The position numbers and the translations under genes are program-made. Under the pieces are notes generated by a model. That model was not told the origin of the DNA, did no database searches, and was given only the letters and a program-made list of their open reading frames with translations. From Calditrichota bacterium (GTDB taxonomy: Bacteria > CLD3): a stretch of 64,000 nt of DNA. Positions 1 to 9,953 of the stretch are shown here, one piece after another. The stretch lies in assembly GCA_008501735.1 (NCBI GenBank), contig QQUF01000049.1:1-64000 (forward strand). Reading direction: 5' to 3'. Each line of letters begins with the position of its first letter. Positions within the stretch are counted from its first letter, which is position 1.

Positions 1-134
1 ATTTTAAAATATTGCCTATGACACTTTTCGTGTGCAAATTCAAAAGTTAATTCTTCTGTCTCCAATGAAGGAAGAAAGGTCATTTTATAACCTCTCTTCC
101 CACAAAGTGAACATTTCTTTGAGTTATCACTCAT
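1..134 (-). CDS. Partial small cysteine-rich protein, clipped at window edge
   Basis: This ORF is absent from the supplied track because it runs off the left edge. It opens with ATG after a GGGA-type ribosome binding site and gives 44 residues. The start reads MSDNSKKCSLCGKRGYKM, with a CxxC knuckle, and a later HEKCH could complete a zinc site. That layout resembles a short zinc ribbon, but the C-terminus lies outside the window, so the family cannot be named. It is the gene downstream of the broken lipoprotein on the same strand, about 65 bp away, and could be cotranscribed with it. No function is claimed. Confidence 0.5.
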   Translation of the reverse strand, partial: MSDNSKKCSLCGKRGYKMTFLPSLETEELTFEFAHEKCHRQYFK

Positions 135-198
135 CGCTTGTTCCCTTTACAGTTTTATTTAAACCCTTTTTATAAGGTAATCCCATTTCACACCTTCC

Positions 199-829
199 TT
201 ACTCCTCACTTTCATCCCACTTCCGAATAATAAATCCTTGATTTTCAGGTGAAGAAAATTTTATAGTTCCTAAACTATCAGCTTCCACACGAAATCCTTT
301 TGTATCAAAACAAATTGTTGTTGTATCAGGAATTGAAATCCATTCATCATCAACATTAAGTATTTGGACATTTGTTGCATTCATTCATAACGGAAATTGT
401 ATCTATAATGCTCCAACTAACTTCTAATTCTTCTTCAATGGTTACATAACCATCACATTCTATTTCAACATATTCTCCATCTATATCAAAAGTCCCAGAT
501 TTCTCAAAAGAGATACTACCTTTTAACCCTTTACAACTGTAAGTTCCTGAACCGTTTGGTATTGATTCCCAAACATCATTTGAATTTAATTTTTGTGCAT
601 TGCTCGCATTGGTCACACTTATACTTTGAAGGTTTTGCCAAGTCGCCTCACCGCCAGAAAGTGAAATGTCTCTATCACAAGAAAGTGTTGAATAAAAAAC
701 TGGTGCTAATTCTTCAGAAGAATTTAATATTGCTTCATTTGAACAACTATTAATTGAGCAAAGTGATGTTACAAAGAACACTCCCAGTAATAATCTTGGG
801 AAAACATTTGATACTTTTTTGGAATACAT
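199..829 (-). pseudogene. Lipoprotein with two tandem repeat domains, broken by a frameshift
   Basis: The track shows two overlapping ORFs (170 and 61 residues) that read as one protein in two frames. The likely start is the internal ATG at 829, preceded by AAAGGACAGCACA, because a signal peptide and lipobox (SINSC) follow directly. The first domain contains SISVTNASNAQKLN and VWESIP. The 61-residue ORF in the other frame contains NATNVQILN and EWISIP, so it is a second copy of the same domain. The frames meet at a duplicated 4-bp unit (ATGAATGAATGC on the coding strand), and removing one copy restores a continuous two-domain protein. The domain is not one I recognise. A sequencing error, a true pseudogene, or a phase-variable switch would all fit. 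Confidence 0.72.
378..388. repeat. CATT tetranucleotide duplication at the frameshift
   Basis: The + strand reads CATTCATTCAT exactly where the two lipoprotein frames meet. One fewer CATT unit rejoins the frames. Only about 2.75 units are present, which is short for a classic slipped-strand switch. Confidence 0.7.
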
Positions 830-892
830 TGTGCTGTCCTTTCGGAGTTTAATTAATTGACAGCACAAAATTAGATGAAATGCCTATTTTCC

Positions 893-962
893 TTTGTAAC
901 AGTTGGGCGATTTTATCCCATTACTGTTACAAAAAATCTTTCTTTAAAGGACTTTAAAGAAA
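893..962. other. Two stem-loops between the helical-protein gene and the lipoprotein
   Basis: Two perfect inverted repeats sit in the roughly 240 bp between two minus-strand genes. The first has 11-bp arms TTTGTAACAGT and ACTGTTACAAA (893-903 and 923-933), with a further TGGG/CCCA pair inside the loop. The second has 10-bp arms TTTCTTTAAA and TTTAAAGAAA (939-948 and 953-962). They lie downstream of the 1070-2611 gene and upstream of the lipoprotein, so they could be terminators or operators. Neither is followed by a clean T-run on the minus strand. Confidence 0.4.
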
Positions 963-1069
963 ACCTAATTTGTTTAAAATCACTAAAAAATATTATTTTC
1001 TAATTTATAGAATGTTACTATGAAGCTACAGAATAAAGATTTGTGGCAAAAAATGACAAAATTGGATTT

Positions 1070-2611
1070 TTATGACATTGAGGAGCTTTTATTTTTTTTT
1101 AAAAGTTCAATAGTTTTCTTCCACAATTCCTCATAAGGTATGATTTCCCAGTTTAAAAAGCTATTTGATGATGATGTTCTGAATCCTTTTAATTTCTTTA
1201 AAAGTTGTTCGCCCTTTTCTTCGACAGCTTGAAAATCAAAATCACTTGAATCAATTAAAATTAGCATTCTAATAAAGCAATCCATTCGGTAATAATCATT
1301 CTTTCTTAAATATCTAAATGAATATTGTCTTAGATTTTCTATTTTATCCATCGCTTTTGAATAATCTTTATCTAACAAACAAAACAATAGTTTTATGATT
1401 AGAATAGCAACATTGAGTCCTCTTTTATCCTGAGTTAAATTTTTAATTTTCTCGATTTGTAAAGAGACATCTAGTTCTTTTCTCAATTTTATACCTTTTT
1501 TAACCAAGCTTTTATCTTTATCCGTTAGAAGTGCAAATATTAAATAATAGTATAAAATTATTAATATTTCTCTTTCTTCTTCAAAGAAAATTTCAAATTT
1601 TTCGTGAGAGTTTATTTCTTCAAGAATTTTTAAGGAGTGGGTTAATTTTTTTGACTGAACCGTCAGAATAAAATAATCAAACAAAAAGAAAATATAGTTT
1701 AAGGAGTTATTAGGCAATAATTGAGCTATTCTTTCCCCGACATACATTCCATTTTGATAGTCTTGTAAAAAGACATAACAATTTAGTTTGGATAACAAAA
1801 ATTGTGTAACAAGAAATGGAGAGATAATTTTTTCATTTTTTAAAAAATATTTTTCTGCTTGGCTATAAACAGCAAGAGCTTTATCAAAATCACCTTTTAC
1901 CTCGAATGAAGCTGATTTCATTTTGAAATAAATTGTATTTAAAGCTAGTGAGTTATATTTCTTGAATTTCTTAAGATTTTCGCTAACCTCCTCAGAATAT
2001 TTATTTGCTTCCTCTGCAAGATTTGGCTTTAATGATTTTGAATTAATAAACTTGATACTTATTGTGTGAAAATATTCATTTGCTTGGAGTTCAGCAAAAT
2101 AAACTTCTTTAAAAAAATTTATTTCTTTAAAAGTCTCTACTATTTTTTTCTTATCACCGGTTATTGAATAATAATTTAAAAATATTTCAAGGCAATTTAA
2201 AATTACAGATGTCATTTTGTATGTTTTAGCTAAACTAATGGTTCTTTTCAAAATATCATAATTTGCAAGATAAGACCCATTTTTTGAAAGCATTTTAGCG
2301 ATAAACAAACTTTTCTCACATTTATAAGTTGCCTTTAATCGCTCCGAAGCACCTACCGAAATATCAAGATTCATAAGTGTATCAAGCATTTGTTCTTTAA
2401 CATTGCTTTTAAGTTTCCGATATTTCTCATCAGGAATTCTTTCTTCAAAAATATCTAACGAAGCCTGTGAGTCGGTTTTATACTTTCCTTCCATAACACC
2501 GTCAAAAAGCTTTTGAGTGTTCGTTTGGTGTATAGATTTGTCAAAAAAAGTATTTAAAGGTTTAAAATTTTTCTTTTTAATCAATCTGGCAATATCTTTT
2601 AACTTATCCAC
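1070..2611 (-). CDS. Orphan alpha-helical (TPR-like) protein
   Basis: I do not recognise a named family. The protein is about 513 residues, lysine-rich and almost wholly helical, with helix pairs spaced like degenerate tetratricopeptide repeats (for example FDKALAVYSQAEKYFLKNEK near the middle). No signal peptide or membrane span is visible, so it is probably cytoplasmic. The track starts at a TTG (2638), but a GTG at 2611 has a strong GAGGA site six bases upstream and fits better. The gene stands alone, between the HsdR remnant and the broken lipoprotein, and is very AT-rich with an accessory-gene feel. A scaffold or regulatory role for the helical repeats is only a guess. Confidence 0.7.
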   Translation of the reverse strand: MDKLKDIARLIKKKNFKPLNTFFDKSIHQTNTQKLFDGVMEGKYKTDSQASLDIFEERIPDEKYRKLKSNVKEQMLDTLMNLDISVGASERLKATYKCEKSLFIAKMLSKNGSYLANYDILKRTISLAKTYKMTSVILNCLEIFLNYYSITGDKKKIVETFKEINFFKEVYFAELQANEYFHTISIKFINSKSLKPNLAEEANKYSEEVSENLKKFKKYNSLALNTIYFKMKSASFEVKGDFDKALAVYSQAEKYFLKNEKIISPFLVTQFLLSKLNCYVFLQDYQNGMYVGERIAQLLPNNSLNYIFFLFDYFILTVQSKKLTHSLKILEEINSHEKFEIFFEEEREILIILYYYLIFALLTDKDKSLVKKGIKLRKELDVSLQIEKIKNLTQDKRGLNVAILIIKLLFCLLDKDYSKAMDKIENLRQYSFRYLRKNDYYRMDCFIRMLILIDSSDFDFQAVEEKGEQLLKKLKGFRTSSSNSFLNWEIIPYEELWKKTIELLKKNKSSSMS

Positions 2612-2881
2612 TTTTATTCCTCGAAAACAAATTTTCAAATGCTTTTACTCTCTAAAACTCAATTTAAGAAAAAAAACTAAATGAAAGCCAATAATTTATA
2701 CAACAAAATCATTTCATTATTCACCTCTATTAAGTTTCACATAATTGGAAGCTTGGATTTTATATAGAAATCTTTATAGCAAAGTGGTATTTGTGATTTT
2801 TCCTAATGAAATTAACTTTTAAACTTGTTTAAACTTCTTTTAACACACTTTTTAAGTTTTTAAAAAGTAAAAGCAAGTTTC

Positions 2882-3252
2882 TTATTCAGTCAATCTTTGG
2901 TTTCCATTTTTATATCGTTTTGAAAGCAATTCTGTAACAATATTAAAAGTATTATTTTCAAAATTAGCGAAATCAATTAGATTGAAACTAGATTCGTTCA
3001 CCATTTGTTATAAAATACTCTTCCCAAATTCTCATAATCAAGTGTTATTAGAATATCTTGTAAAATTCGGTCGATTTTTTCAATATCTAATTCAGGATTA
3101 ATTCTTAAGATTGATTCTCTGAAAATATTTGTAAAAATATTTGTATCAAAATCCCAATTAGAATCTTTTAGAGAAATATATTCATAACCAAGTCTGTATA
3201 GATGTCAAATGGAAGGAATTTCTACTTTGGAATCTTCATTAAACTTAGTCAT
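2882..3252 (-). pseudogene. hsdR: Remnant of type I restriction enzyme R subunit (HsdR) N-terminus
   Basis: Not in the ORF track because it is broken. Reading down the minus strand from an ATG with a GGAG site, the translation is MTKFNEDSKVEIPSI, an in-frame TGA, then HLYRLGYEYISLKDSNWDFD, a stretch with TNIFTNIFRESILRINPELD, and after a frameshift LIDFANFENNTFNIVTELL. This matches from memory the conserved N-terminus of HsdR subunits, which carries the REase region before the helicase motifs. It stops near the point where the DEFRPD-type nuclease motif would begin, so the nuclease and helicase parts are gone. No HsdM or HsdS is nearby. With one internal stop, one frameshift and a lost C-terminus, it is a decayed gene. 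Confidence 0.72.
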
Positions 3253-3684
3253 TTCTTCTACTCCAATTTCTGAGAGAAACAGAAAATTTTAATGAGTTTT
3301 CAATTCTTACCTCGACACTTTACACAAAAGAAGGCAAAAAGAATTTTTAGAATCAAGTAAATATATGTAATTTAGCGTGTCTTGAAATGTAGTGTGGTAA
3401 AACACTTATTTTACTGCTAATGTTAGTATAAACCAAAATTGGTAAGATTTTAGTTCTTTGATAATTAAGACAAAACCTATTGAGCCCTAAAAAGACAATC
3501 CTAAATGATTAGCACAAACGAACTTTTAGTTTTAACAAAAGTTTAGAATCCAATGTGTCAAATTTGTGTCATAAGGCATCGGTAAAAGTCAGTAAAAATC
3601 AGTAAAATACCATAAATTTCTACTATTACCAGATAGTAGAAATCGATATTTCAAAGGCTTTTTTTAACGATTTTTAAACAAAAA
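3253..3684. other. Non-coding stretch between HsdR remnant and tRNA-Ser
   Basis: I see no supportable gene here. The stretch contains a short direct repeat of CAGTAAAA near 3590-3606 and the hairpin annotated separately. The shorter gap at 2612-2881 on the other side of the remnant also shows nothing recognisable. Confidence 0.5.
3616..3643. terminator. Perfect 11-bp hairpin downstream of tRNA-Ser
   Basis: Arms ATTTCTACTAT and ATAGTAGAAAT are exact inverted repeats around a six-base loop. The hairpin lies about 40 bp past the 3' end of the minus-strand tRNA and may end its transcript, although the following T-run is weak. Confidence 0.35.
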
Positions 3685-3772
3685 CGGAGAGAGAGGGATT
3701 CGAACCCTCGGTGAAAAATTATTCCACATACGCTTTCCAAGCGTACACCTTAAGCCACTCGGACATCTCTCC
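3685..3772 (-). tRNA. tRNA-Ser (anticodon GGA)
   Basis: The minus strand folds as a class II tRNA. The acceptor is GGAGAGA pairing with TCTCTCC plus a discriminator G. The anticodon stem TACGC/GCGTA encloses loop TTGGAAA, giving anticodon GGA for UCC/UCU serine codons. A long variable arm (GTGGAA...TTTCAC) and a T-arm with TTCGAAT complete it. CCA is not encoded. It lies beside the HsdR fragment, and tRNA-Ser genes are common integration points, but no integrase or duplicated tRNA end is visible. Confidence 0.95.
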
Positions 3773-3851
3773 AAATTTGGGACTCAAAAGGTAAAATCAA
3801 TCAACCAAAAATCCAAAACTATTTTTAGCCTAAATTTTACAGCTGTAAACA

Positions 3852-3882
3852 AAAAAGGCAGTTCGTTTGAACTGCCTTTAAA
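3852..3882 (-). terminator. Rho-independent terminator of gapA
   Basis: Arms AAAGGCAGTTC and GAACTGCCTTT with a four-base loop are followed on the minus strand by a T-run, just past the gapA stop. Confidence 0.85.
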
Positions 3883-3899
3883 AAATCAGAATCTAATTT

Positions 3900-4931
<1,032 letters not shown>

Positions 4932-4951
4932 TTACTTTAAAAATTTGCGAC

Positions 4952-4982
4952 GAAAATTAACCTTTTTTAAGACTTTTGTCAA
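4952..4982 (-). promoter_or_regulatory. Candidate Bacteroidetes-type promoter of gapA
   Basis: On the minus strand, TTG is followed after 20 bases by TAATTTTC, a one-mismatch version of the TAnnTTTG -7 element. It lies about 50 bp upstream of the gapA ATG. Confidence 0.4.
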
Positions 4983-5019
4983 GTAATGAGTTTTTTACTA
5001 AATTGCTGCCCATTTTTCA

Positions 5020-5050
5020 TTTGATAGAGTTTAAAAAAATGATAACTTTG
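5020..5050 (+). promoter_or_regulatory. Bacteroidetes-type promoter of the DUF2723 gene
   Basis: TTTG, 19 bases, then TAACTTTG matches the TTTG/TAnnTTTG consensus exactly. It sits about 48 bp upstream of the ATG. Confidence 0.6.
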
Positions 5051-5097
5051 GAACTCTTTGAAAATTAACAACCTAAAACTTGAGGACTGAATTTTAA

Positions 5098-7782
5098 ATG
5101 TCAGATTTTAAGGATAAATCAAATAATATTGTAGCTGGAATTGTTTTTACGGTCAGCTTAATTCTCTACTTTGCGACTGTCGCTCCGACTGTTTCTTTTT
5201 GGGATTGTGGTGAGTTCATTGCTTGTTCTTACACAATGGGAGTTCCGCATCCTCCGGGAGCACCTCTTTTTCTTTTAATCGGAAGAGTTTTTACACTCTT
5301 ACCTGATTTTATCGGCGACATTGCCTTTCGTGTGAATTTAATCTCTGTTTTCTCAAGTGCCTTTTGTGTGCTTTTCGCTTACTTAATCACTGTTCGTTTT
5401 ATCAAATTTTGGAAAGGTGAGCCTAAAAGTTTTGAAGACAAATTAATCGTTTTTGGTTCCTCTGCTGTTGGTGCATTGACTTTTGCTGTTACTGATTCAT
5501 TTTGGTTTAACGCCGTTGAAGCAGAAGTTTATGCGATTTCGATGTTCTTTACAGCGATTCTTTTCTGGCTAATTCTTGTTTGGGAAGAGCAGGCAAGACA
5601 CGATATGGAAAACGAAGCGATTCTCCTTCTCATTGCTTACATAATTGGACTTTCGTCAGGAGTTCACCTTCTCAACATTCTTGCAATTCCGACAATCGGT
5701 TTAATTATTTACTTCCAAAAAGAGAAAAAGAAAGAAGTTGATTACGGCAAAATCATTGGGATTTTAGCGATTTCCTTTGCCATACTTGGATTTACGAACT
5801 TCCTGTTTGTAAGTGGAATTCCAAAGCTTTACGAAGTAACAGAAGGTCCTTTGGCAATTTTGGTTGTTCTTGCACTTAGTGCTTTCTTAGGTTACAAGTT
5901 CCAAAAAGAAGGAAAACTTACTCTCTCAGTGGCTGCTTACTCCGTTTTTCTTTTGATCCTTGGTTTCACAAGTTACGAGATGATTCTCATTCGTTCTGGC
6001 TTGAATCCAATCATTGACGAAAACAATCCTGAAACAGCTAAACAATTCATTAGCTATATGAAACGTGAGCAGTACGGAACAGAAAGTCAATTCCTCACAA
6101 TCTTCGACAGAAAAGCTCCTTTCTGGTCTTACCAAATTGAAAAAATGTATATTCGTTACTTCTCTTGGCAGTTCATCGGAAAAACAACTTCTAGTTTCGG
6201 AGAAGTTTTAGCTGGTTATCGACCTGGCGAACCAGGTTACGGAATGACATTTTTTGGAATTCCTTTTGCAGTTGGTTTAATCGGTGCTTACCATCATTTT
6301 AAAAAAGACTGGAAACGTGCTTTAGCAAACCTCGTTGCGTTCTTCATTATGGGAATTGCGATTCTTCTTTATTTAAACCAACCTGACCCACAACCTCGTG
6401 AAAGAGATTACTCTTATGTTGGTTCTTTCTTTGCCTTTGCACTTTGGATTGGTGTCGGACTTTCAGCGATTTTGGAAGAACTTGCCGAAAAAATAAAAGG
6501 AAATAAAACGCCTGTTTTTATCGGATTTTTACTTGTCGCAACTCTTGCACTTCCTGTTTGGATGGGTTATAAAAATTTCCACGAACACAACAGAAATGGA
6601 AATTATGTTGCTTGGGATTACTCTTACAACATTTTACAATCTTGTGAAAAAGATGCGATAATTTTTACAAATGGTGATAACGATACCTTCCCACTTTGGT
6701 ATTTGCAAGAAGTCGAAGGAATCCGCAAAGATATTAAAGTTGTAAACCTTAGCCTACTAAACACAGATTGGTACATCAAACAACTTCGCGACAATGAACC
6801 AAAATTAAACATTCCTTTCTCTGACGGTCAAATTGAACAATTCCGTCCTTCGATTTGGGAGACTCAAGAACTTTCTCTCCCAATCCCTGAACACTTGCGA
6901 CGTGAACACAACTTGAAAGAAAAAGAAATGAAGTTCACTGTTAAACCGACTTTTCAAGGTCGTGGAATTCGTGTTCAAGATTTAATGATTATCCAACTCC
7001 TTCGCCACAATATGGCTAAAAGACCTGTTTACTTTGCAGTGACAGTTGCAGAAAGTAACAAAATTGGTTTGAGCCAATTTATGCGAATGGACGGATTAGC
7101 TTTTAAAATTCTTCCTTACCAAATTCAACAAGTTAACCCACTTGGTATTGATGCAAAAATTTTGGAAAACAAAATCACAAATGAATTCCAATACAGAGAA
7201 ATCAATAATCCAAATGTTTACTACGATGATAATGTTAAAGGCTTGTTACAAAACTATCGTTCGGCATTTTTACGTTTAATTTATCACTACCGCGAAAAAA
7301 ATGATAACGACAAAGTTCTTTCACTCTTACAAAAAATGGAAGAAATTTTACCTGAAACAGTAGTACCGATTAGACACAAAGACATTGCAATGAGACTTGC
7401 ACTTTTCTTCCACGAAGCAGGAGATGCAACTTCGTTTAATGACAAACTGAACTCAATTTTAAACGACAGACAACTTGCAGAAAGAGAAAAACTTGAAGTC
7501 GCACAAGCACTTCTTTCAACAACGAAAAAATATTCGCCAGAGTCAGAAGTGATAATCGAAAACTTGATGAATTCTTTGTTCTCTGGACAAGATCAATCTA
7601 AAGCCTATACTTTTATGATTGCCTTTTATGAAAACCAAGAAAAGTATCAAGAAGCCGCAAACTTGTTAGAAAAATGGTTAACAATTTCACCGACCGATAG
7701 AAATGCTCAAAGAAAGTTGGATTTCTTAAAAGCAAAACTTTCGACAAGTTCAGCACCTTCGGACACAAACAAGGCAGAATAA
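5098..7782 (+). CDS. DUF2723 (GT117-like) polytopic membrane protein with TPR tail
   Basis: The N-terminus (WDCGEFIACSYTMGVPHPPG) is the hallmark of DUF2723. This family resembles protein O-mannosyltransferases and is widespread in Bacteroidetes relatives. Acidic residues in the first loop are the expected catalytic or donor-binding positions. Roughly a dozen membrane spans occupy the first 490 residues, followed by a conserved soluble region with NGDNDTFPLWYLQEVEGI, and the last 170 residues look like TPR helices. The 894-residue length is normal. The ATG follows a TTGAGGA site and a consensus promoter. The adjacent glycosyltransferase starts two bases after the stop, so the pair probably assembles or transfers an envelope glycan. 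The acceptor is unknown. Confidence 0.85.
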   Translation: MSDFKDKSNNIVAGIVFTVSLILYFATVAPTVSFWDCGEFIACSYTMGVPHPPGAPLFLLIGRVFTLLPDFIGDIAFRVNLISVFSSAFCVLFAYLITVRFIKFWKGEPKSFEDKLIVFGSSAVGALTFAVTDSFWFNAVEAEVYAISMFFTAILFWLILVWEEQARHDMENEAILLLIAYIIGLSSGVHLLNILAIPTIGLIIYFQKEKKKEVDYGKIIGILAISFAILGFTNFLFVSGIPKLYEVTEGPLAILVVLALSAFLGYKFQKEGKLTLSVAAYSVFLLILGFTSYEMILIRSGLNPIIDENNPETAKQFISYMKREQYGTESQFLTIFDRKAPFWSYQIEKMYIRYFSWQFIGKTTSSFGEVLAGYRPGEPGYGMTFFGIPFAVGLIGAYHHFKKDWKRALANLVAFFIMGIAILLYLNQPDPQPRERDYSYVGSFFAFALWIGVGLSAILEELAEKIKGNKTPVFIGFLLVATLALPVWMGYKNFHEHNRNGNYVAWDYSYNILQSCEKDAIIFTNGDNDTFPLWYLQEVEGIRKDIKVVNLSLLNTDWYIKQLRDNEPKLNIPFSDGQIEQFRPSIWETQELSLPIPEHLRREHNLKEKEMKFTVKPTFQGRGIRVQDLMIIQLLRHNMAKRPVYFAVTVAESNKIGLSQFMRMDGLAFKILPYQIQQVNPLGIDAKILENKITNEFQYREINNPNVYYDDNVKGLLQNYRSAFLRLIYHYREKNDNDKVLSLLQKMEEILPETVVPIRHKDIAMRLALFFHEAGDATSFNDKLNSILNDRQLAEREKLEVAQALLSTTKKYSPESEVIIENLMNSLFSGQDQSKAYTFMIAFYENQEKYQEAANLLEKWLTISPTDRNAQRKLDFLKAKLSTSSAPSDTNKAE

Positions 7783-7783
7783 A

Positions 7784-8806
7784 ATGCAATCCGCTTACCC
7801 GCTCGTAAGCGTCATAATTCCGCACTACAACGGAGAAGAAATTTTAAGGGATTGTCTTCAATCCCTTAAAAAATGCACTTATCCGAACTTTGAAATAATT
7901 GTCGTTGACAACGGTTCAACTGACGAAAGTACGCTTTTAGTCGAAACCGAATTTCCTTCTGTAAAACTTCATAAATCAACAAAAAATCTTGGCTATTCAG
8001 GCGGCTGTAATTTTGGTTTCCGTAATTCAAAAGGCAAATACGTTGTCTTTTTAAATAACGACACAACCCAAGAAAACGACTGGCTCGAAAGACTTGTAGA
8101 ATTTGCAGAAAAAAATCCCAAAGTTGCTGCACTTCACCCAAAATTACTTTACATCAAAGACAAAACACTTTTCGATTACTCAGGAGCTGCTGGTGGTGAA
8201 CTGGATTTTCTTGGTTTCCCTTTTGCAAGAGGCAGAGTTTTTTTCACAGTCGAGAAAGATGAAAAACAGTACGACGAACCAAGACAAATTTTTTGGGCTT
8301 CTGGAACGGCTTGTTTCCTTCGCCGAGAAGTTTTAAATGAAGTCGGTTTACTTGACGAAGATTTTTTTATGCATATGGAGGAAATCGACCTTTGTTGGCG
8401 AATAAATTCTGCGGATTACGAAGTTTGGTCAGTTCCAAGTGCAGTTGTTTACCACTACTCAGGAGCCTCACTTGGAGCAGAGAGTTGGTTCAAAGTTTAC
8501 CTAAATTACCGAAACAATATTTTAATGCTTCTCAAAAATTATTCAGGGATTTCACTTTTAAAATATTTACCGATTAGGATAATTTTGGACTTTGTAGCAC
8601 TTGTGCAGGCGATTCTAAAACTTGAATTTTGGCGAGCAAAAGGAATTTCAAAGGCTTACTTTTGGCTTCTGACAAAGTTTCGATTTGCACTAAAGAAAAG
8701 AAAATTTGCTCAAAGAGACCGTAAGAAAGCAGACTCTGAACTTCCATTTTACCGAAAAAGTATTGTTTGGCAGTATTTTGTAAAAGGAAAGAAAACATTT
8801 CGTTAG
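7784..8806 (+). CDS. Family 2 glycosyltransferase
   Basis: A GT-A fold enzyme transferring a sugar from a nucleotide donor. The N-terminus VSVIIPHYNGEEILRDCL and VVDNGSTDES are the GT2 nucleotide-binding signature. FLNNDTTQENDW provides the metal-binding acidic region, and MHMEEIDLCWR is the C-terminal acidic/ExDLCWR motif seen in rhamnosyltransferase-like members. A hydrophobic C-terminal helix suggests membrane association. The gene is translationally coupled to the DUF2723 gene upstream. The exact sugar and acceptor cannot be read from sequence. Confidence 0.9.
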   Translation: MQSAYPLVSVIIPHYNGEEILRDCLQSLKKCTYPNFEIIVVDNGSTDESTLLVETEFPSVKLHKSTKNLGYSGGCNFGFRNSKGKYVVFLNNDTTQENDWLERLVEFAEKNPKVAALHPKLLYIKDKTLFDYSGAAGGELDFLGFPFARGRVFFTVEKDEKQYDEPRQIFWASGTACFLRREVLNEVGLLDEDFFMHMEEIDLCWRINSADYEVWSVPSAVVYHYSGASLGAESWFKVYLNYRNNILMLLKNYSGISLLKYLPIRIILDFVALVQAILKLEFWRAKGISKAYFWLLTKFRFALKKRKFAQRDRKKADSELPFYRKSIVWQYFVKGKKTFR

Positions 8807-8834
8807 TAGGGAACAAAAATTTTTGTTCCCTACT
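8805..8834. terminator. 30-nt perfect palindrome, bidirectional terminator
   Basis: Arms beginning AGTAGGGAACAAAAA form a perfect palindrome between two convergent genes. It begins inside the GT2 stop codon. A third partial copy of TTGTTCCCTACT follows and contains the alr stop, so both genes end inside this repeat. Confidence 0.65.
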
Positions 8835-8843
8835 TTTTGTTCC

Positions 8844-9953
8844 CTACTTCTTGTAAACTCTCGGAACTCTTCTCGCTAACCAACAAGTAATTTCGTAAGG
8901 AATTGTTCCAGCAAGGTCTGCGATTTCTTGGATTGAAATTTCCTCGTCACCCTGTTTTCCGTAAAGAACAACTTCGTCGCCGATTTGCACTTCCGAATCC
9001 AAACCAACATCAACCATAAATTGGTCCATACAGATTGTTCCTACAACAGGAAATCTTTTTCCACGAATCAAGACTTCACTTTTGTTTGAAAGAAGCCTTG
9101 TGTAACCATCTCCGTAACCGACTGGAATTGTCGCGATTTTCGTTTTTTGTTTTGTATGAAAAGTCAAACCGTAGCTGATTCCTTCGCCTTCGTCAACCTC
9201 TTTTAAGAACACAACTTTTGACTTGAAAGCCATCACAGGTTTTAGGTCTAATGTTTCCGATTTCTCTTGAACAGGTGAAATTCCGTAAAGCATCAAACCT
9301 GTCCGCACAAGATTAAAAACTGAATTTTGATTGTTCACCAAACCGCCACTGTTTGCGATGTGATAAAAATTAGGTTCTACTCCAACCTCTTCGGCATCTT
9401 TTTTAATTTGCTCAAACCGTTCGACTTGGAGTTTTGTGTAATCGGAATCAACTTCTTCTGAAACAGCCAAGTGTGAATAAATTCCAACTAATTCAATATT
9501 CTTCAAGGTTTTAATTTTGGAAATTACAAATTTTGCTTTAGTGTGATTGATTCCGATTCGGTTCATTCCTGTGTCGAACTTGAGATGAATTTTTGCTTTT
9601 GAACCGAACTTCTCAGCTTGTCTGTTAACCGAGTAAGCAAGTCCGAGTGATGAAATTGTGATTTCAAGGTCGTTTTTGAGGAACTGCCGAACTTGGCTAA
9701 AAAGAACTCCGCCAAGTACTAAAATCGGAATTGTAAAACCTCTTCTCCTTAACAAAAGTCCTTCTTCAAGAAATCCGACTCCTAAGTAATTTGTTCCTTC
9801 TTCGACTAAGGTTTTTGAGACTTGAATAATTCCGTGTCCGTAAGCATTGGCTTTGACAATAGAAATTACACCTTTTCCATTTGTTGCCTTTTTAGCAAGT
9901 TGGAAATTTTGACGAAGTGCATTTAAATCAATTTCGGCAAAAGTAATTCTCAT
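8844..9953 (-). CDS. alr: Alanine racemase
   Basis: A PLP enzyme interconverting L- and D-alanine for peptidoglycan. The PLP lysine is Lys34 in VKANAYGHG. The C-terminal domain carries the second catalytic base in GISYGLTF and the conserved VGYGDGYTR and GTICMDQFMVD segments. The length of 369 is typical. The start ATG overlaps the stop of the upstream lipoprotein gene in an ATGA arrangement, so translation is coupled. No separate MurF fusion is present, unlike many Bacteroidetes. Confidence 0.97.
   Translation of the reverse strand: MRITFAEIDLNALRQNFQLAKKATNGKGVISIVKANAYGHGIIQVSKTLVEEGTNYLGVGFLEEGLLLRRRGFTIPILVLGGVLFSQVRQFLKNDLEITISSLGLAYSVNRQAEKFGSKAKIHLKFDTGMNRIGINHTKAKFVISKIKTLKNIELVGIYSHLAVSEEVDSDYTKLQVERFEQIKKDAEEVGVEPNFYHIANSGGLVNNQNSVFNLVRTGLMLYGISPVQEKSETLDLKPVMAFKSKVVFLKEVDEGEGISYGLTFHTKQKTKIATIPVGYGDGYTRLLSNKSEVLIRGKRFPVVGTICMDQFMVDVGLDSEVQIGDEVVLYGKQGDEEISIQEIADLAGTIPYEITCWLARRVPRVYKK

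Noticed and set aside
3616-3772. Integrase attachment site at tRNA-Ser
   Set aside because: No duplicated tRNA end or integrase gene could be found in the window.
8103-8577. Short + strand ORFs within the GT2 gene
   Set aside because: They are shadows of the GT2 reading frame with no independent start signals.
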